Source: Lysobacterales bacterium (lineage in GTDB: Bacteria; Pseudomonadota; Gammaproteobacteria; Xanthomonadales; Marinicellaceae). Taken from it: a DNA stretch of 42,644 nt. Positions within the stretch are counted from its first letter, which is position 1; each line of letters begins with the position of its first letter. Location of the stretch: positions 1 to 42,644 of the forward strand of contig JAGRJO010000001.1 in NCBI GenBank assembly GCA_020442725.1, read 5' to 3'. Below the pieces are notes generated by a model. The model saw only the letters and a list, made by a program, of their open reading frames with translations, was not told where the DNA came from and did not search any database. The position numbers and the translations under genes are program-made. Shown piece after piece: positions 33,293 through 42,644 of this stretch.

Positions 33293-34008
33293 AGAAATCA
33301 TTATTAATTATCCTGTTCCTTTTCAGCCATCAACTCTTTGCAGAAGAGGTTTATGCAACATTTACCGTTCACGCCAGACAAAATGCCAACTTGGCTTTTA
33401 GTTATAGTGGAATTGTCAAAGACATCAATGCGGATATCATGAGCGAAGTGAAAAAAGACGATGTTCTTGCCACTTTGGTCAGCGATGACTTGATTGCTAC
33501 ACACAACGCAACCAAGGTTGAGCTGAAGTACGCCAAACTGGAATATGAACGCCATAAAGATTTGTATGCAAAAAAGCTCATCGACAAATCTCAGCTGGAT
33601 AAATATGCTCTTGCATACGAAAGTCTTCTTGCAAAAATTGAGTATGAAAAAACAATTTTTGCCAAAACCATTTTGACAGCCCCTTTCGATGGAGTGATCA
33701 CTCACAGATATATTGAATCGGGAGATGTTGTCAGCGGACAGATGATTAAAACTGCTTTCACCATACAAAGTCCGAGTCAAAGAGTTCTCGTTGCCGAGTT
33801 TGATCAAAAGTATAACAATCAAGTCAAGATAGGTGATTCATTCATATTTACCGTTGACGGTGATTCCAAACAACACAAAGCCAAAATTGACCGAATTTAT
33901 CCTCAGGCCAATGAAGACAACCGAAAAATATATGCTCAAGTTTTTGTAGAGGGCATCAAAGTCGGTATGTTTGGTGAAGGAAAAATTATTACGTCTGCTA
34001 CTGAATAA
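33289..34008 (+). CDS. RND efflux periplasmic adaptor, short form
   Basis: This 239-aa HlyD/MFP adaptor is about 130 residues shorter than usual. A signal peptide (MKKSLLIILFLFSHQLFA) without lipobox is followed by a lipoyl half-domain (GIVKDINADIMSEVKKDDVLATL). A short helical hairpin comes next (THNATKVELKYAKLEYERHKDLY to AYESLLAKIEYEKT), then the second lipoyl half (LTAPFDGVITHRYIESGDVV) and a beta-barrel. The membrane-proximal domain appears to be absent. The ATG overlaps the repressor stop. The permease gene begins 21 bases after the stop. Such minimal adaptors occur beside HAE1-type pumps; here it presumably contacts the pump through a reduced interface. Confidence 0.88.
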   Translation: MKKSLLIILFLFSHQLFAEEVYATFTVHARQNANLAFSYSGIVKDINADIMSEVKKDDVLATLVSDDLIATHNATKVELKYAKLEYERHKDLYAKKLIDKSQLDKYALAYESLLAKIEYEKTIFAKTILTAPFDGVITHRYIESGDVVSGQMIKTAFTIQSPSQRVLVAEFDQKYNNQVKIGDSFIFTVDGDSKQHKAKIDRIYPQANEDNRKIYAQVFVEGIKVGMFGEGKIITSATE

Positions 34009-34029
34009 ATAATCAGGAATCGTTAAATT

Positions 34030-37000
34030 ATGTATAAGTTTGCAATAAACAGACCAATTACCATCTTAATGGCAGTAATGGCGTTAATTATTTTTGGCTT
34101 GAAATCCTACACAACTATGCCGTTGGCATTATTTCCAAATGTTGACTTTCCTATTATCACCATTAAAACAGTTTACCCGGGTGCGGATGCTAAAACTGTA
34201 GAATCGAAAATTACTGACAAAATTGAAGAGGCTGTCTCCGGTATTAACCAAATCGACAAACTGTTTTCAACCAGTTATGCCGGAGTGAGTTTTGTAGTGG
34301 TGCATTTTGAACTGGAAAGAGATTTGGAAGCTGCTGCAAATGATGTCAGGGAAAAGATTGGAGGGGTCGTTCTTCCAAATGACAGTGAAGCTCCGTTAGT
34401 ACAAAAAATCAGTACTGCCGGTGAAGCGATAAGTGTTTTCATTAGTAGCAAAAGCGGAGACTTATCAACATTAATGCAATTAGTGGATGAAAAAATCAAA
34501 CCGAAATTGCAAAGAATTCCCAATGTCGGCGATGTTGATATGGATGGTTACCGTGATCGTGAGATACGCATTATGGTTGACCCTTATCTTCTCAACAAGT
34601 ACAAAATTTCTTCCTCAGAATTACAGACAATTATTGCATCGGCAAACTTTCAGTCCAGTTCAGGTAAGAGCATTAACAATCTTCAGGAATTAATTATTAA
34701 ATTTCAGGGAGATGCCAAATCAATTCAAACATTGAGAGACATTGAAATTCGCCCCGGTTTACGACTTCAAGATATCGCTCAGGTTTATGATGGATTGAGT
34801 GACGAAGTGAGTATTTCCACTTTTAACGGAAAGCAAGGTGTGATGCTAAACCTGATGAAAATACCGGGAACCAACGTCATCGAAATCATCAATGAAGCCA
34901 AAAGAATCTTTCCGAACTTGAAAGAGACTGCAGGTGATGATTTTGAACTCACACTCATTAAAGATCAATCCGATAAAATTCTGCAAGGCGTCAATCAGGT
35001 TAAATTTGACTTGATATTTGGAGCTATTCTGGCGATTGTTATTGTGTTCACTTTTCTTAGAAATATCACGGCGACCATTGTTTCTGCTCTGGCGATTCCA
35101 ACATCAATTATCGGAACTTTTGCCATTATCAATTATCTTGGTTATGATTTGAACAAACTCACATTAATAGGTTTAACATTGGCAATTGGTATTTTTATTG
35201 ACGATGCCATTGTGGTGATTGAAAACATCAGCAAAAAGATGGAATCCGGCGTCGAATCTTTCAAAGCCACTTATGAAGGAGTCCATGAAATTGCCTTTTC
35301 ATTACTGGCAATTTCTGCAATGTTATTGGCTGTATTTATTCCCATCGCTTTTATGAGCGGAATGGTTGGTAAGTTTTTTAACGCTTTTGCGATCACTGTA
35401 GCTTCCGGCGTGGTGATTTCTTATTTGGTCGCAATCATGCTGATTCCATCAGTGAGTGCCAGAGTGTTACAACACAAAGAATCCAAATTTCATGCGGTGA
35501 CAGAGAAATACCTAAAAAAACTGGATAACGGCTATGTTGCCATTCTCAAGCCGTTGATTCGTTTTAAATATATCACTGTTTTAGTGACCTTTGCCTTGTT
35601 AATTCTGTCCGGTAAAATATTTAATGTCGGGATGGATTTTGTACCTACCGAAGATAACAGCGAGTTTCAAATCACCGCCAAAGCTGAAGTCGGAACATCT
35701 TTAGGGGAAATGCAAAGAAAGATGCAACCCATCATTGAACTGATCAAGAAAGATGAAAATGTTGAATACTATGCATTGAGCATTGGCTATACCGATTCCA
35801 ACGAATCACACAAAGGTTTGCTTTACATCAAATTAAAACCGGTGATTGAGCGTAGCATTGGACAAGTTGAAATTATCAACCAATACCGCGAAAAGTTAGA
35901 CTTTATTAAAGACATGACCTTAGCGGTTGAGAAAATTCCGCCAATAAATACAGGAACCAGTAACGCTCCGGTACAAATCGTTATCACAGGTGACAGCCTT
36001 GATAAACTCAAGGAAATTTCAAATGAAGTTTCTCAAATGCTTGGTGGTTTTGAAGGCGCTGTTGATATTGACAGCGATTATCAGGATGGCAAGCCAGAGA
36101 TTACCATTTCTATTCTCAGACATAATTCTGCCAGACTTGGAATTACTGCCGCACAAATTGCAACTCTGTTATCGTCCAACTATTCCAGCGATATTGAAAT
36201 CAGCAACTATGAGGAAAAAGGTCGCGAATATGACATCACTTTACGTTTTGATGACCAAAACAGAGCCGATATGGAAAGCCTTAAAAAACTCCAAATCAGA
36301 AGTGCGAATGGTGAATATGTTTTCCTCGATGGCTTAATTAATATCGAACAAGGGAGTTCTATAGCCTCTGTCAATCGCTTTGACAGGGAAAGAAAAGTCA
36401 TGATTAGCAGCAACCTGAAAGAAGTTCCCCTCAATAGCATTGTTGAGCAAGTCGAAGAAAAACTTCCCGAAATTCTTCCAAAAGGTTATAACTACACATT
36501 TTCAGGGGATGTTGAAAGAATGAAAGAAACTGCTGTTTCATTCAGCACAGCGGTTGGCTTGGCGGTCATTCTGATTTATCTGATTCTTGCCGCATTGTAC
36601 GAATCTCTGGTGCAACCGATTATTATTATGATTACCATGCCATTGGCATTTACCGGCGTTATAACGGCGTTGGGTTTGAGTGGCAATAATTTTTCACTAT
36701 TTGTCATGATTGGGATTATTTTGCTTTTGGGAATGGTTGGTAAAAATGCTATTTTGGTAGTTGATTTTGCCAACAGAGCCATTAAACAAGGTAAAACGAT
36801 TGATGAAGCATTGATTCAGGCGGGTGAAAAACGACTCCGACCTATTTTGATGACCACTTTTGCAATGGTCGGAGCAATGATTCCATTAGCTTTTGGAAGT
36901 GGTGCCGGACACGAATTAAACTCTCCGGTTGGATTATCAATCATTGGTGGACTGATTAGTTCAACCATACTGGCACTTCTGGTTGTACCGGCATTTTATA

Positions 37001-37059
37001 AAATTCTCTATCCGCTGGATCGCTGGTTGAGAAAATGGTATGAAGTTGGGAAGATTTAA
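34030..37059 (+). CDS. RND efflux permease, HAE1/AcrB-like
   Basis: This complete 1009-aa RND permease has TM1 at MYKFAINRPITILMAVMALIIFGL, two large periplasmic loops and twelve predicted membrane helices. The TM4 proton-relay motif is GIFIDDAIVVIENISKK, with the Asp-Asp pair intact, unlike the Asp-Asn of the pump at the left edge. The second TM cluster includes IGIILLLGMVGKNAILVVDFANRA. The gene is last in the TetR-adaptor-permease operon, and no outer-membrane factor follows. It exports hydrophobic compounds, solvents or lipids by family inference; the substrate is not readable. No terminator is obvious before the convergent iscA-like gene. Confidence 0.95.
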   Translation: MYKFAINRPITILMAVMALIIFGLKSYTTMPLALFPNVDFPIITIKTVYPGADAKTVESKITDKIEEAVSGINQIDKLFSTSYAGVSFVVVHFELERDLEAAANDVREKIGGVVLPNDSEAPLVQKISTAGEAISVFISSKSGDLSTLMQLVDEKIKPKLQRIPNVGDVDMDGYRDREIRIMVDPYLLNKYKISSSELQTIIASANFQSSSGKSINNLQELIIKFQGDAKSIQTLRDIEIRPGLRLQDIAQVYDGLSDEVSISTFNGKQGVMLNLMKIPGTNVIEIINEAKRIFPNLKETAGDDFELTLIKDQSDKILQGVNQVKFDLIFGAILAIVIVFTFLRNITATIVSALAIPTSIIGTFAIINYLGYDLNKLTLIGLTLAIGIFIDDAIVVIENISKKMESGVESFKATYEGVHEIAFSLLAISAMLLAVFIPIAFMSGMVGKFFNAFAITVASGVVISYLVAIMLIPSVSARVLQHKESKFHAVTEKYLKKLDNGYVAILKPLIRFKYITVLVTFALLILSGKIFNVGMDFVPTEDNSEFQITAKAEVGTSLGEMQRKMQPIIELIKKDENVEYYALSIGYTDSNESHKGLLYIKLKPVIERSIGQVEIINQYREKLDFIKDMTLAVEKIPPINTGTSNAPVQIVITGDSLDKLKEISNEVSQMLGGFEGAVDIDSDYQDGKPEITISILRHNSARLGITAAQIATLLSSNYSSDIEISNYEEKGREYDITLRFDDQNRADMESLKKLQIRSANGEYVFLDGLINIEQGSSIASVNRFDRERKVMISSNLKEVPLNSIVEQVEEKLPEILPKGYNYTFSGDVERMKETAVSFSTAVGLAVILIYLILAALYESLVQPIIIMITMPLAFTGVITALGLSGNNFSLFVMIGIILLLGMVGKNAILVVDFANRAIKQGKTIDEALIQAGEKRLRPILMTTFAMVGAMIPLAFGSGAGHELNSPVGLSIIGGLISSTILALLVVPAFYKILYPLDRWLRKWYEVGKI

Positions 37060-37071
37060 GTATTTTGAGAA

Positions 37072-37398
37072 TTAATTAACTGTAAAACTCTCACCACAAC
37101 CACACTCACCAGTGGCTTTAGGATTGTGATAAACAAAAACGTGATTGATACCTTGTTGTTCAAAATCAATTTCTGTTCCGTCAATCAATTCCAAAGCCTC
37201 TTGTGAAACAATCAAATCAACTCCTTTATCCTGAAAAACCACCTCATCATCAGAAATTTGATGAGCAATTTCCACTTCATAACCCCAACCGGAACATCCT
37301 GTTTTAACCACATTCACGCGAAAACCCACGGATTCAGAATCTTTTTGCAGGAATTTTACAATTCGCTCCGCTGCTGCTTGAGTTAAATGTAATGCCAT
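37072..37398 (-). CDS. iscA: IscA/HesB family iron-sulfur carrier
   Basis: This 108-aa A-type carrier delivers Fe-S clusters to apoproteins. The three ligating cysteines are C35 in KTGCSGWGYE, and C99 and C101 in GECGCGESF, matching the IscA/ErpA/SufA pattern. The tail GECGCGESFTVN and the SGWGYEVE loop are closest to IscA. It is a stand-alone gene with no iscS, iscU or suf neighbours. ErpA is the alternative, which only wider phylogeny would settle. The ATG at 37398 opens the conserved MALHLTQAAAERI. Confidence 0.88.
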   Translation of the reverse strand: MALHLTQAAAERIVKFLQKDSESVGFRVNVVKTGCSGWGYEVEIAHQISDDEVVFQDKGVDLIVSQEALELIDGTEIDFEQQGINHVFVYHNPKATGECGCGESFTVN

Positions 37399-37771
37399 AT
37401 TTTCAATTTAAAATTTATAAAGCCGATATTATAATTTGATTTTCAAAATACTTCCTGTATTTATAATAAAAATCTACTGATTTTGAAGCTGTGACATTTT
37501 CTATCACATAAAATTTCGAGGTTGCAACCTTGATTTTACTCCATTATCTTCTATTAATTAAATCCATTTAAAATCAACATGTTAAATCATTAGTTTTTTA
37601 AAGCTTTTTCTTGCCAAAAAATACGCAAAAAAATTGTAAATAAAATGATATCGCAGATGAAATTTTACTTTAATTATTTTTTTTTTAAGAGTATAAGGCG
37701 AAATTGATTTGGCTGAAATAATTCCAATTCACAGAAAGGGTATTTTTACTAACATTTTATGAGAAAACATC
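37399..37771. other. Long AT-rich divergent intergenic region
   Basis: This 373-base gap lies between the divergent iscA-like and SET-domain genes and should contain promoters for both. It holds a perfect palindrome AGGTTGCAACCT (37519-37530), poly-A/T tracts around 37620-37690 and no open frame of note. A TATAAT on the minus strand near 37428 lacks a convincing -35. An eight-codon frame starting at 37759 overlaps the SET start out of frame and is probably chance. Confidence 0.45.
37519..37530. promoter_or_regulatory. Perfect 12-bp palindrome AGGTTGCAACCT
   Basis: It lies about 120 bases from the iscA start and 240 bases from the SET start, in otherwise featureless AT-rich DNA. It could be an operator for a dimeric regulator. 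No known consensus is matched with confidence. Confidence 0.35.
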
Positions 37772-38242
37772 ATGTTATATCCTAAAGAATACGGAGACGA
37801 CCCATGGTTTCCACAAGCAAAAGACTTTAAAGTCGTTGATAAAAATGGTATCGAAGGCAAAGGAGTATTTTGTTATAAACCTTTTAAAAAAGGAGAATTA
37901 CTAGCCAAAATACATGGGGAAGTAACTCAAGAAATCACTCAACACACTTTACAAATTGATGAAACCAATCACTTGTTGGATTTATACTTTGTCGGATATC
38001 TGCTGCATTCCTGCAATCCGAATGTCATTGTCGATATGAAAAACCGCACTGTAAGAGCCTTACGCCAAATCAAAGCGAATAGTTTTTTGTATATGGATTA
38101 TGCGAGTACTGAAGATGTTCTTTACAAACAGTTTCATTGTTCCTGTGGTTCAGCCAACTGTCGTGGTTTAATTCTTGGCAGAAAAGAGATGCCTTTGACG
38201 AATGAAACCTTATCATCCTTGAAAAAACTGAGCGGACCCTAG
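37772..38242 (+). CDS. Small SET-domain protein, putative lysine methyltransferase
   Basis: This 156-aa protein consists of little more than a SET domain with a post-SET zinc site. Visible motifs are GIEGKGVF (residues 26-33, SAM-binding strand), LLHSCNPN (78-84, the NHxCxPN-type motif), YMDYAST around Y110 (catalytic Tyr region) and a post-SET C123-x-C125-x4-C130 in HCSCGSANCRG. SET enzymes transfer methyl groups from SAM to lysine side chains. Bacterial examples are uncommon and mostly uncharacterised. The start has no strong Shine-Dalgarno. The PLP decarboxylase gene begins 2 bases after the stop, so they form a tight pair. The substrate is unknown: a protein lysine or a small amine are both possible. 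Confidence 0.87.
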   Translation: MLYPKEYGDDPWFPQAKDFKVVDKNGIEGKGVFCYKPFKKGELLAKIHGEVTQEITQHTLQIDETNHLLDLYFVGYLLHSCNPNVIVDMKNRTVRALRQIKANSFLYMDYASTEDVLYKQFHCSCGSANCRGLILGRKEMPLTNETLSSLKKLSGP

Positions 38243-38244
38243 CT

Positions 38245-39447
38245 ATGAAATCCATGCAATGGTGGGAAAGAAATGACCTGCACTATCACAACAACAACTT
38301 GCAATTTGCTGAGAGACAAGTTCAGCAACTGGCAAACCAACTGGAAACACCCTGTTTTATTTACAATTCCAAAAGAGTCATCAATAATCTGCAAAGGCTG
38401 AAATCAGCTCTTAACGAGAATGGTTTTAAAAACAAGCACAAAATCTTTTACGCAATGAAAGCGAATCGTTTTGCTCCTTTGCTGACATTTTTAAAAACAT
38501 CAGGGCTTTGCGGAATTGATGCTTGTTCTCCGGCAGAAGCCGATTTAGCAATTTCGTGTGGTTTTGGTGCCAATGAAATTTCTTATACAGGAAGCAGTTT
38601 ATCCAAAGCGGACTTGCAATCATTATCAATGAAATCAGGACTCCTGATGAATTGCGACAGCTTGCACAGCATTGATAGTTGGGGACAACTAAAGCCGAAT
38701 AGCGAGATTGGTATTCGTATCAATCCAGCCATCGGAATTTGCCGTACCAATAATGAAAAACTGCAATATTGCGGTGAAAATATCACCAAATTCGGAATCT
38801 ATCGGGAACAATTTGAAAAAGCTCTGCAAATTGCCAAAAAACATGGGCTTAAAATCACTCGACTACATTTCCACACCGGTTGCGGTTATCTCGATGCCGA
38901 ACTGGAACAATTATCCAACGTGCTAAAAGCCAGCCATTGGTTTATTGAACAATTACCGGACTTGGATATGATAAATATTGGTGGAGGTTTGGGCGTTCCT
39001 CATACTGAAACCGAAAAATCACTCGATTTAAACAAATGGGCAGCCACTATTCATAAAAACCTGGGTCAATTTGATATCACTTTGGCTGTTGAACCGGGTG
39101 AATACATTGCCAAGGATGCCGGATTATTGCTATTGGAAACCACTTATCTGGAATACAAAAAGGACAAACTTTTTCTCGGTGTCAATGCCGGATTCAATCT
39201 GGCTCCGGAACCGGCTTATTACGACATGCCTTTTCTTCCTGTAGCAATGTCAACCAACGGAATCACTCAAAAACTCAGCATTGTCGGCAATATTAACGAA
39301 GCTCTGGATGTCTGGTATGAAAATTTGGAGTTTACAGTATCCGATGATATGACGCATATTGCAATCATCAACGCCGGAGCTTATTCATCATCCATGTCCT
39401 CCAATCATTGTATGCGTGGGAAGTTTAGCGAGTATTTGTTGTTTTAA
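38245..39447 (+). CDS. Divergent fold-III PLP decarboxylase (LysA/ODC-like)
   Basis: This 400-aa enzyme has the alanine-racemase-like barrel of diaminopimelate and ornithine decarboxylases. The PLP lysine is K72 in YAMKANRF. The His stacking motif is HFHTGCGYLD, the glycine loop is INIGGGLGVPH and the C-terminal Tyr motif is NAGAYSSSMSS. Two normally conserved sites differ. EPGR reads EPGE (residues 283-286), and the CES-D motif at the substrate end reads NEALD (351-355). It is therefore unlikely to be ordinary LysA. Start ATG 38245 is 2 bases after the SET stop; an alternative ATG lies at 38254. A decarboxylase acting on a modified basic amino acid is an inference from pairing with the SET enzyme. 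Confidence 0.82.
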   Translation: MKSMQWWERNDLHYHNNNLQFAERQVQQLANQLETPCFIYNSKRVINNLQRLKSALNENGFKNKHKIFYAMKANRFAPLLTFLKTSGLCGIDACSPAEADLAISCGFGANEISYTGSSLSKADLQSLSMKSGLLMNCDSLHSIDSWGQLKPNSEIGIRINPAIGICRTNNEKLQYCGENITKFGIYREQFEKALQIAKKHGLKITRLHFHTGCGYLDAELEQLSNVLKASHWFIEQLPDLDMINIGGGLGVPHTETEKSLDLNKWAATIHKNLGQFDITLAVEPGEYIAKDAGLLLLETTYLEYKKDKLFLGVNAGFNLAPEPAYYDMPFLPVAMSTNGITQKLSIVGNINEALDVWYENLEFTVSDDMTHIAIINAGAYSSSMSSNHCMRGKFSEYLLF

Positions 39448-39484
39448 GCTAATCTTCCCTCAGATGGTTAGTTTTAAATGCTTG

Positions 39485-42400
39485 CTAAATTTTTCCACCT
39501 ACGCCCTTAAACTTTTCGACAAAAGCAGAGATCTTTTGAAACACATTTTGCTTTTTAATTAAGTGTTGAGGATTCAATGGGCTCATCTTAGGCAAAATAT
39601 CATTCAAATCCTTACCGCTGTCACTTGCATATTCTCGCCTAAGAGAAGCGCCGATATAACGTCTGGCTTCTTCAGCATTAAGACTTTCTGCACTGATTAG
39701 CTCTTCAGCTTCACGTTGTTGTTCTGCTTGGGCGAATGCAAAAAAGACTTCGATCACACTGGCTTTATCGCCTATATTGTCGAGGTCAGTCTGATTGATA
39801 AAATCGACCACCAGACTTTCTTTAGCACGGTTGCCCAGGCTGGCGCGAATCACGCGACGCACTTCGTCCACCAGATCCACTTTGCTCTTGTTCTTTTTGT
39901 TGTGCTCGAAAATCAGCTCCAGAATGTAATCGAGGTTGATTTCCTGAGACTTGAGCAAATCGACCTCAAACACCACATCATCCCAGTCGATATTGGATTG
40001 CTCTTTGTCCTCGGCTGATTTTTGCCGGCGCTGCCAATCTCGGATGTCGTTGTAGGTCGAGCGATAATCCTGAACCTTGCGCTCGGCAGGCAGGCTTATG
40101 GTTTGTAGCTCTGCCAGTTTTTCATCATCCAGATAGTGCTCGGCTTTAAATGCTTCTATCGCCTCCGGGTCGCTCATGTCTACGCTCTGTAGTGCCTTCA
40201 AACTGGCGAATTCATCGTAGTTTTGCAGGATGTTTTCAACCCGCAGGTATTCACCAAATAGTTTGGCAAAAGCTTTCTTGTCAGACTCTTTTTCAATATT
40301 TGCCGGATCAGGAAAGCGTTGCTCCAGCTCGCTGACTACCTCCACAAAACCACGCCGCGCTTCACCAGTGACTACATCGGTAAAGCCCTCCATATATTCC
40401 TTGTAACTCTTTTCCAACACCACGTTTTTGGTGTTTTTATCGCCAAACAAGGTAATTGCATCAACTGTAGCCCGCTCTAAATCACGGAAGGTCACGATAT
40501 TGCCAAAGGTCTTGGTGGCATCATAAATACGATTGGTGCGTGAGTAGGCTTGCATCAAGCCGTGATAACGCAGGTTTTTATCCACAAACAAGGTGTTAAG
40601 CGTTGGCGCGTCGAAACCGGTCAGGAACATACCTACCACAATCAGTAAATCAATTTCCTTGGACTTTACCCGCTTGGCCAAATTGCGGTAGTAGTTCTGG
40701 AAACCATTACTGTCCACGCCATAGTTAGATTTAAACATGGCGTTGTAATCGTTAATCGCGGCGCTCAAAAACTCTTTTGCGCTGCTGTTCATGGAACTGA
40801 CTTCAAAACTCTCATCTAAAATATCACCAATTGCGTCCTGCTCTTCATTGGCAGCAAATGAGAAGATAGTCGCAATACGCAGAGGTTTACTTGTAGGTCC
40901 ATTTTCGGCCTCGGCCTGCAATGTTTTAAAGGTTTCATAGTACGCTTTCGCTGCATCAACACTACTGACCGCAAACATGGCATTAAAGCCCTTCGCATTC
41001 GCTTGCAGACGATGGGTCTTCTGGCGGTAATTATTCAGAATGTATTGGGAGATTTCCCGGATACGCTCTGGGTGTAGCAAGGCCTGTTTGTTTTCGAGGG
41101 CACTCAGCCTTTCCTCGTCCTGCTCGGTTTCTATTTCCTTAAACTTAGGGCGTACATCGTTGTAGTCTACCTTGAACTTGAGCACTTTCTCATCGCGGAT
41201 GGCATCAGTGATTACATAAGAATGCAATTCCCGACCAAACACGCTGGCGGTGGTTTCAGCACCCAAGGCGTTTTGCGGAAAGATTGGCGTACCGGTAAAA
41301 CCGAACTGGTAGAAGCGTTTGAATTTCTTATTCAGGTTCTTCTGCGCCTCACCAAACTGGCTGCGATGGCATTCATCGAAGATAAACACCACCTGCTTGT
41401 TATAAATAGCCAGATCACCTTCGCTCTTCATCAGGTTGTTGAGCTTCTGAATGGTGGTGACGATGATTTTGTTATCGTCTTTATCCAGATTGCGTTTGAG
41501 GCCAGCGGTGCTATCGGAACCATTCACGCTGTCGGGTGAAAAGCGCTGGTATTCCTTCATGGTCTGATAATCGAGGTCTTTGCGGTCGACCACAAAGAAA
41601 ACCTTGTCGATAAATTCAAGTTCTGTGGCCAGCCGTGCCGCTTTAAAGCTGGTTAAGGTCTTGCCAGAGCCTGTGGTATGCCAGATATAGCCGCCGCTCT
41701 CTGGCTTGCTCCAGTTTTTCGCTTCAAACGAACTTTTCACCTTCCACAAAATGCGCTCGGTGGCCGCTATCTGATAGGGGCGCATGACCAGCAGCGTGTC
41801 GCTAACATCAAACACCGAATAATGTAGTAGTACATTCAGCAAAGTATTTTTCTGAAAGAAGGTAGCGGTAAAGTCTTTTAGGTCTTTAATCAGACTGTTA
41901 TCGGCCTTCGCCCAATTCATTGTGAAGTCGAAGCTGTTTTTATTGCGCTTCGTCGTGTTGGCAAAATAGCGGCTATCGCTACCGTTAGAAATAACAAACA
42001 GCTGCAAGTACTTATACAGCGAATGCTCGCTGTTAAAGCTCTCTTTGCTGTAACGATGAACCTGATTAAAGGCTTCACGAATCGCCACGCCGCGCTTTTT
42101 CAGCTCAATTTGTACTAGCGGTAGGCCATTTACCAGAATGGTGACATCGTAGCGATTGGCATGGCTACCTGTTTGCTCAAACTGCTTGATCACCTGCGCC
42201 TTGTTGCGTGTAATATTCTTTTTATCTAACAGATAAATATTTTGAATGCGGCCATCGTCAAACACAAAATCGTGGATATAGTCATCGTGAATCTTTCGAG
42301 TTTTATCAACAATGGTGTCGCTGGGCTTATCCAGATAGGTCTCGACAAAGCGCTGCCACTCGCCCTCTAAAAACTCGACGTTATTAAGTGCCTGTAATTG

Positions 42401-42598
42401 CACACGAACATTGGCAAGCATGGCTTCCGGGTTAATCAGCGCAGGTAGGTATTCATAACCTTGATTGACCAAATCCTGAATCAGCTCGCGCTCTAAAGCA
42501 TCTTCGCTTTGGTACGTCTCAGCTACCTGCCATTCCTTGCTGTATTTATCGAGTACGATGAAGTTTTTAGATTCAGCGATGGCTTTATATTCTGTCAT
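39485..42598 (-). CDS. hsdR: Type I restriction enzyme, R subunit (HsdR)
   Basis: This complete 1037-aa motor-nuclease subunit belongs to a type I restriction-modification system. The nuclease domain has D151, E165-L-K167 (VQIELKKRG) and QVHRY (179-183). The SF2 translocase has Walker A HTTGSGKT (about residues 308-315), IFDECH (about 404-409), FTGTPIF and the later motif [15 protein letters not shown]. The C-terminal helical part would contact HsdM. With HsdM and HsdS it cuts DNA lacking the host methylation. hsdM and hsdS are not in the window and are expected beyond the right edge, upstream of this minus-strand gene. Base composition is visibly richer in G/C than all other genes here, consistent with horizontal acquisition. 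Confidence 0.95.
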   Translation of the reverse strand: MTEYKAIAESKNFIVLDKYSKEWQVAETYQSEDALERELIQDLVNQGYEYLPALINPEAMLANVRVQLQALNNVEFLEGEWQRFVETYLDKPSDTIVDKTRKIHDDYIHDFVFDDGRIQNIYLLDKKNITRNKAQVIKQFEQTGSHANRYDVTILVNGLPLVQIELKKRGVAIREAFNQVHRYSKESFNSEHSLYKYLQLFVISNGSDSRYFANTTKRNKNSFDFTMNWAKADNSLIKDLKDFTATFFQKNTLLNVLLHYSVFDVSDTLLVMRPYQIAATERILWKVKSSFEAKNWSKPESGGYIWHTTGSGKTLTSFKAARLATELEFIDKVFFVVDRKDLDYQTMKEYQRFSPDSVNGSDSTAGLKRNLDKDDNKIIVTTIQKLNNLMKSEGDLAIYNKQVVFIFDECHRSQFGEAQKNLNKKFKRFYQFGFTGTPIFPQNALGAETTASVFGRELHSYVITDAIRDEKVLKFKVDYNDVRPKFKEIETEQDEERLSALENKQALLHPERIREISQYILNNYRQKTHRLQANAKGFNAMFAVSSVDAAKAYYETFKTLQAEAENGPTSKPLRIATIFSFAANEEQDAIGDILDESFEVSSMNSSAKEFLSAAINDYNAMFKSNYGVDSNGFQNYYRNLAKRVKSKEIDLLIVVGMFLTGFDAPTLNTLFVDKNLRYHGLMQAYSRTNRIYDATKTFGNIVTFRDLERATVDAITLFGDKNTKNVVLEKSYKEYMEGFTDVVTGEARRGFVEVVSELEQRFPDPANIEKESDKKAFAKLFGEYLRVENILQNYDEFASLKALQSVDMSDPEAIEAFKAEHYLDDEKLAELQTISLPAERKVQDYRSTYNDIRDWQRRQKSAEDKEQSNIDWDDVVFEVDLLKSQEINLDYILELIFEHNKKNKSKVDLVDEVRRVIRASLGNRAKESLVVDFINQTDLDNIGDKASVIEVFFAFAQAEQQREAEELISAESLNAEEARRYIGASLRREYASDSGKDLNDILPKMSPLNPQHLIKKQNVFQKISAFVEKFKGVGGKI

Positions 42599-42644
42599 AG
42601 GTATTCCTTGACACCTGTGTAGTGTCTCTTTGTTGTTTGTTTAT

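Noticed and set aside
37487-37509. CRP-like site TGTGA...TCACA
   Set aside because: The half-sites are 9 bases apart instead of 6, so it is not a proper CRP operator.
37759-37785. Eight-codon leader peptide overlapping the SET gene start
   Set aside because: It has no well-placed Shine-Dalgarno and no regulatory codon pattern; probably chance.

Overview
The window reads as a chromosomal segment of an AT-rich gammaproteobacterium. The housekeeping set supports this: a UvrY/GacA-type regulator, TrxC, GlnE, fused MnmC, an IscA-type protein, a long GAPDH and RND pumps. Three large secreted beta-helix proteins end in a short tag of the form I-F-x-N-[GH]-F-[DE]. I associate such tags with Marinicella, Wenzhouxiangella and related Lysobacterales, so a Marinicella-like marine bacterium is my best guess. 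That placement is inference, not proof.

Layout. 1-3.3 kb (minus): RND permease, cut by the window edge, and its lipoprotein adaptor. 3.5-4.3 kb (plus): ODP-type metallo-beta-lactamase-fold protein, with an FNR/ANR-like palindrome upstream and a bidirectional terminator downstream. 4.4-7.1 kb (minus): long GAPDH, then a patatin-like lipase. 7.3-8.9 kb (plus): UvrY/GacA-like regulator, trxC and a sixA-like gene broken by an in-frame TGA. 9.0-10.8 kb (minus): first beta-helix surface protein. 11.1-12.6 kb: small secreted protein, an AT-rich orphan gene and a mosaic of short palindromic repeats. 12.6-14.3 kb (minus): DUF885 peptidase-like protein. 14.5-20.3 kb (plus): DUF4124 protein, orphan TRAP binding protein, C-terminally shortened GlnE, MnmC. 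20.3-25.4 kb (minus): two tandem paralogous beta-helix proteins, each built from two similar halves. 25.5-29.3 kb (minus): threonine dehydratase-like enzyme coupled to a DUF3667 membrane protein, a compact structured RNA with its own promoter and terminator, and a CPBP-like membrane protein lacking the usual Glu pair. 29.4-30.4 kb (plus): OsmC-like protein and glutathione peroxidase. 30.4-31.4 kb (minus): DUF924 and HIT proteins. 31.6-37.1 kb (plus): WYL regulator, then a TetR-adaptor-RND operon with a 19-bp operator. 37.1 kb (minus): IscA. 37.8-39.4 kb (plus): a small SET-domain protein paired with a divergent fold-III PLP decarboxylase. 39.5-42.6 kb (minus): type I restriction subunit HsdR, with visibly higher GC than the rest, probably acquired.

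How the genes work together. Envelope and stress functions dominate: two RND systems without an outer-membrane channel gene, an OsmC/Gpx peroxide-defence pair, TrxC, an ODP diiron protein and a TetR switch. The less ordinary items are the shared C-terminal tag, the roughly 120-nt RNA at 27.8 kb, the SET/decarboxylase pair, the truncated GlnE and the TGA-interrupted sixA.
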